Assembly: GCF_030651745.1 (NCBI RefSeq)
Contig: NZ_JAUSCC010000046.1
Coordinates: 1-6,817 of the forward strand
Direction of reading: 5' to 3'
Origin: Methylophaga sp.
GTDB taxonomy: Bacteria; Pseudomonadota; Gammaproteobacteria; Nitrosococcales; Methylophagaceae
Length of the DNA stretch: 6,817 bases
Shown piece after piece: positions 6,784 to 6,817 of the stretch. The position numbers and the translations under genes were made by a program. A model generated the notes under the pieces. That model was not told the origin of the DNA, did not search any database, and saw only the letters and a program-made list of their open reading frames with translations. The stretch's first letter is position 1; the number at the start of each line of letters is the position of its first letter.

Positions 6784-6817
6784 TCATTTATGCGTTTATC
6801 GTTTTTATAAATCAGTC

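Noticed and set aside
6748..6810. 20-codon reading frame (ATG to TAA) spanning the hairpin after rpsO
   Set aside because: It has no Shine-Dalgarno sequence, starts inside the stem, and its sequence is dictated by the inverted repeat.
6783..6811. Promoter-like TTCATT-17-TATAAA at the window end, possibly for pnp
   Set aside because: The -35 matches at only 3 of 6 and overlaps the hairpin; in AT-rich DNA this is too weak, and the downstream gene is not visible.
1..6817. tRNA genes, CRISPR arrays, insertion sequences or transferred genes
   Set aside because: No tRNA cloverleaf, spaced repeat array, transposase or composition break was seen; all genes belong to one conserved operon.

Overview
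The window carries an uninterrupted, co-directional (+ strand) housekeeping gene cluster in the order rimP - nusA - infB - rbfA - truB - rpsO. This is the translation/transcription operon known from Escherichia coli and other gammaproteobacteria, where a tRNA gene often precedes rimP and pnp (polynucleotide phosphorylase) follows rpsO. Neither flanking gene is inside this window. The proteins read as close relatives of the E. coli proteins: NusA has both C-terminal AR-type domains, IF2 has the long N-terminal form with two IF2_N domains, and TruB has Asp48 and Tyr76 at the E. coli positions. With the moderate GC content and gene order, this points to a gammaproteobacterium outside the Enterobacterales. 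A Methylophaga/Thiotrichales-like source is a guess from overall feel and is not demonstrated.

Layout. Bases 1-94 hold two closely spaced intrinsic-terminator-like hairpins, the second ending only 12 bases before the rimP start. rimP (95-541) is followed by a 75-base gap with a small stem-loop, then nusA (617-2131). infB starts 3 bases after nusA (2135-4927). rbfA overlaps the infB stop codon by one base (4927-5331), and truB follows after 9 bases (5341-6270). A 129-base spacer before rpsO (6400-6669) contains a plausible sigma70-type promoter, a 13-base direct repeat and a leader that can fold over the rpsO Shine-Dalgarno sequence. The last 148 bases have no gene; they hold a short hairpin and a strong 14-bp stem-loop that should end or process the rpsO transcript before the expected pnp gene.

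How the genes fit together. RimP, RbfA and TruB act on 30S assembly or tRNA maturation, S15 is a primary 16S rRNA-binding protein, IF2 delivers initiator tRNA, and NusA controls elongation, termination and antitermination by RNA polymerase. The cluster links ribosome assembly, initiation and transcription control. The tight infB-rbfA-truB spacing and the weak or absent Shine-Dalgarno sequences before rbfA and truB suggest translational coupling.

I found no mobile element, CRISPR array, RNA gene, foreign-looking insert or broken gene, and no previously undescribed system. The points worth a second look are small regulatory ones: tandem terminators against a Shine-Dalgarno-less rimP start, a terminator-like hairpin inside infB, and repeat and folding signals in the rpsO leader.
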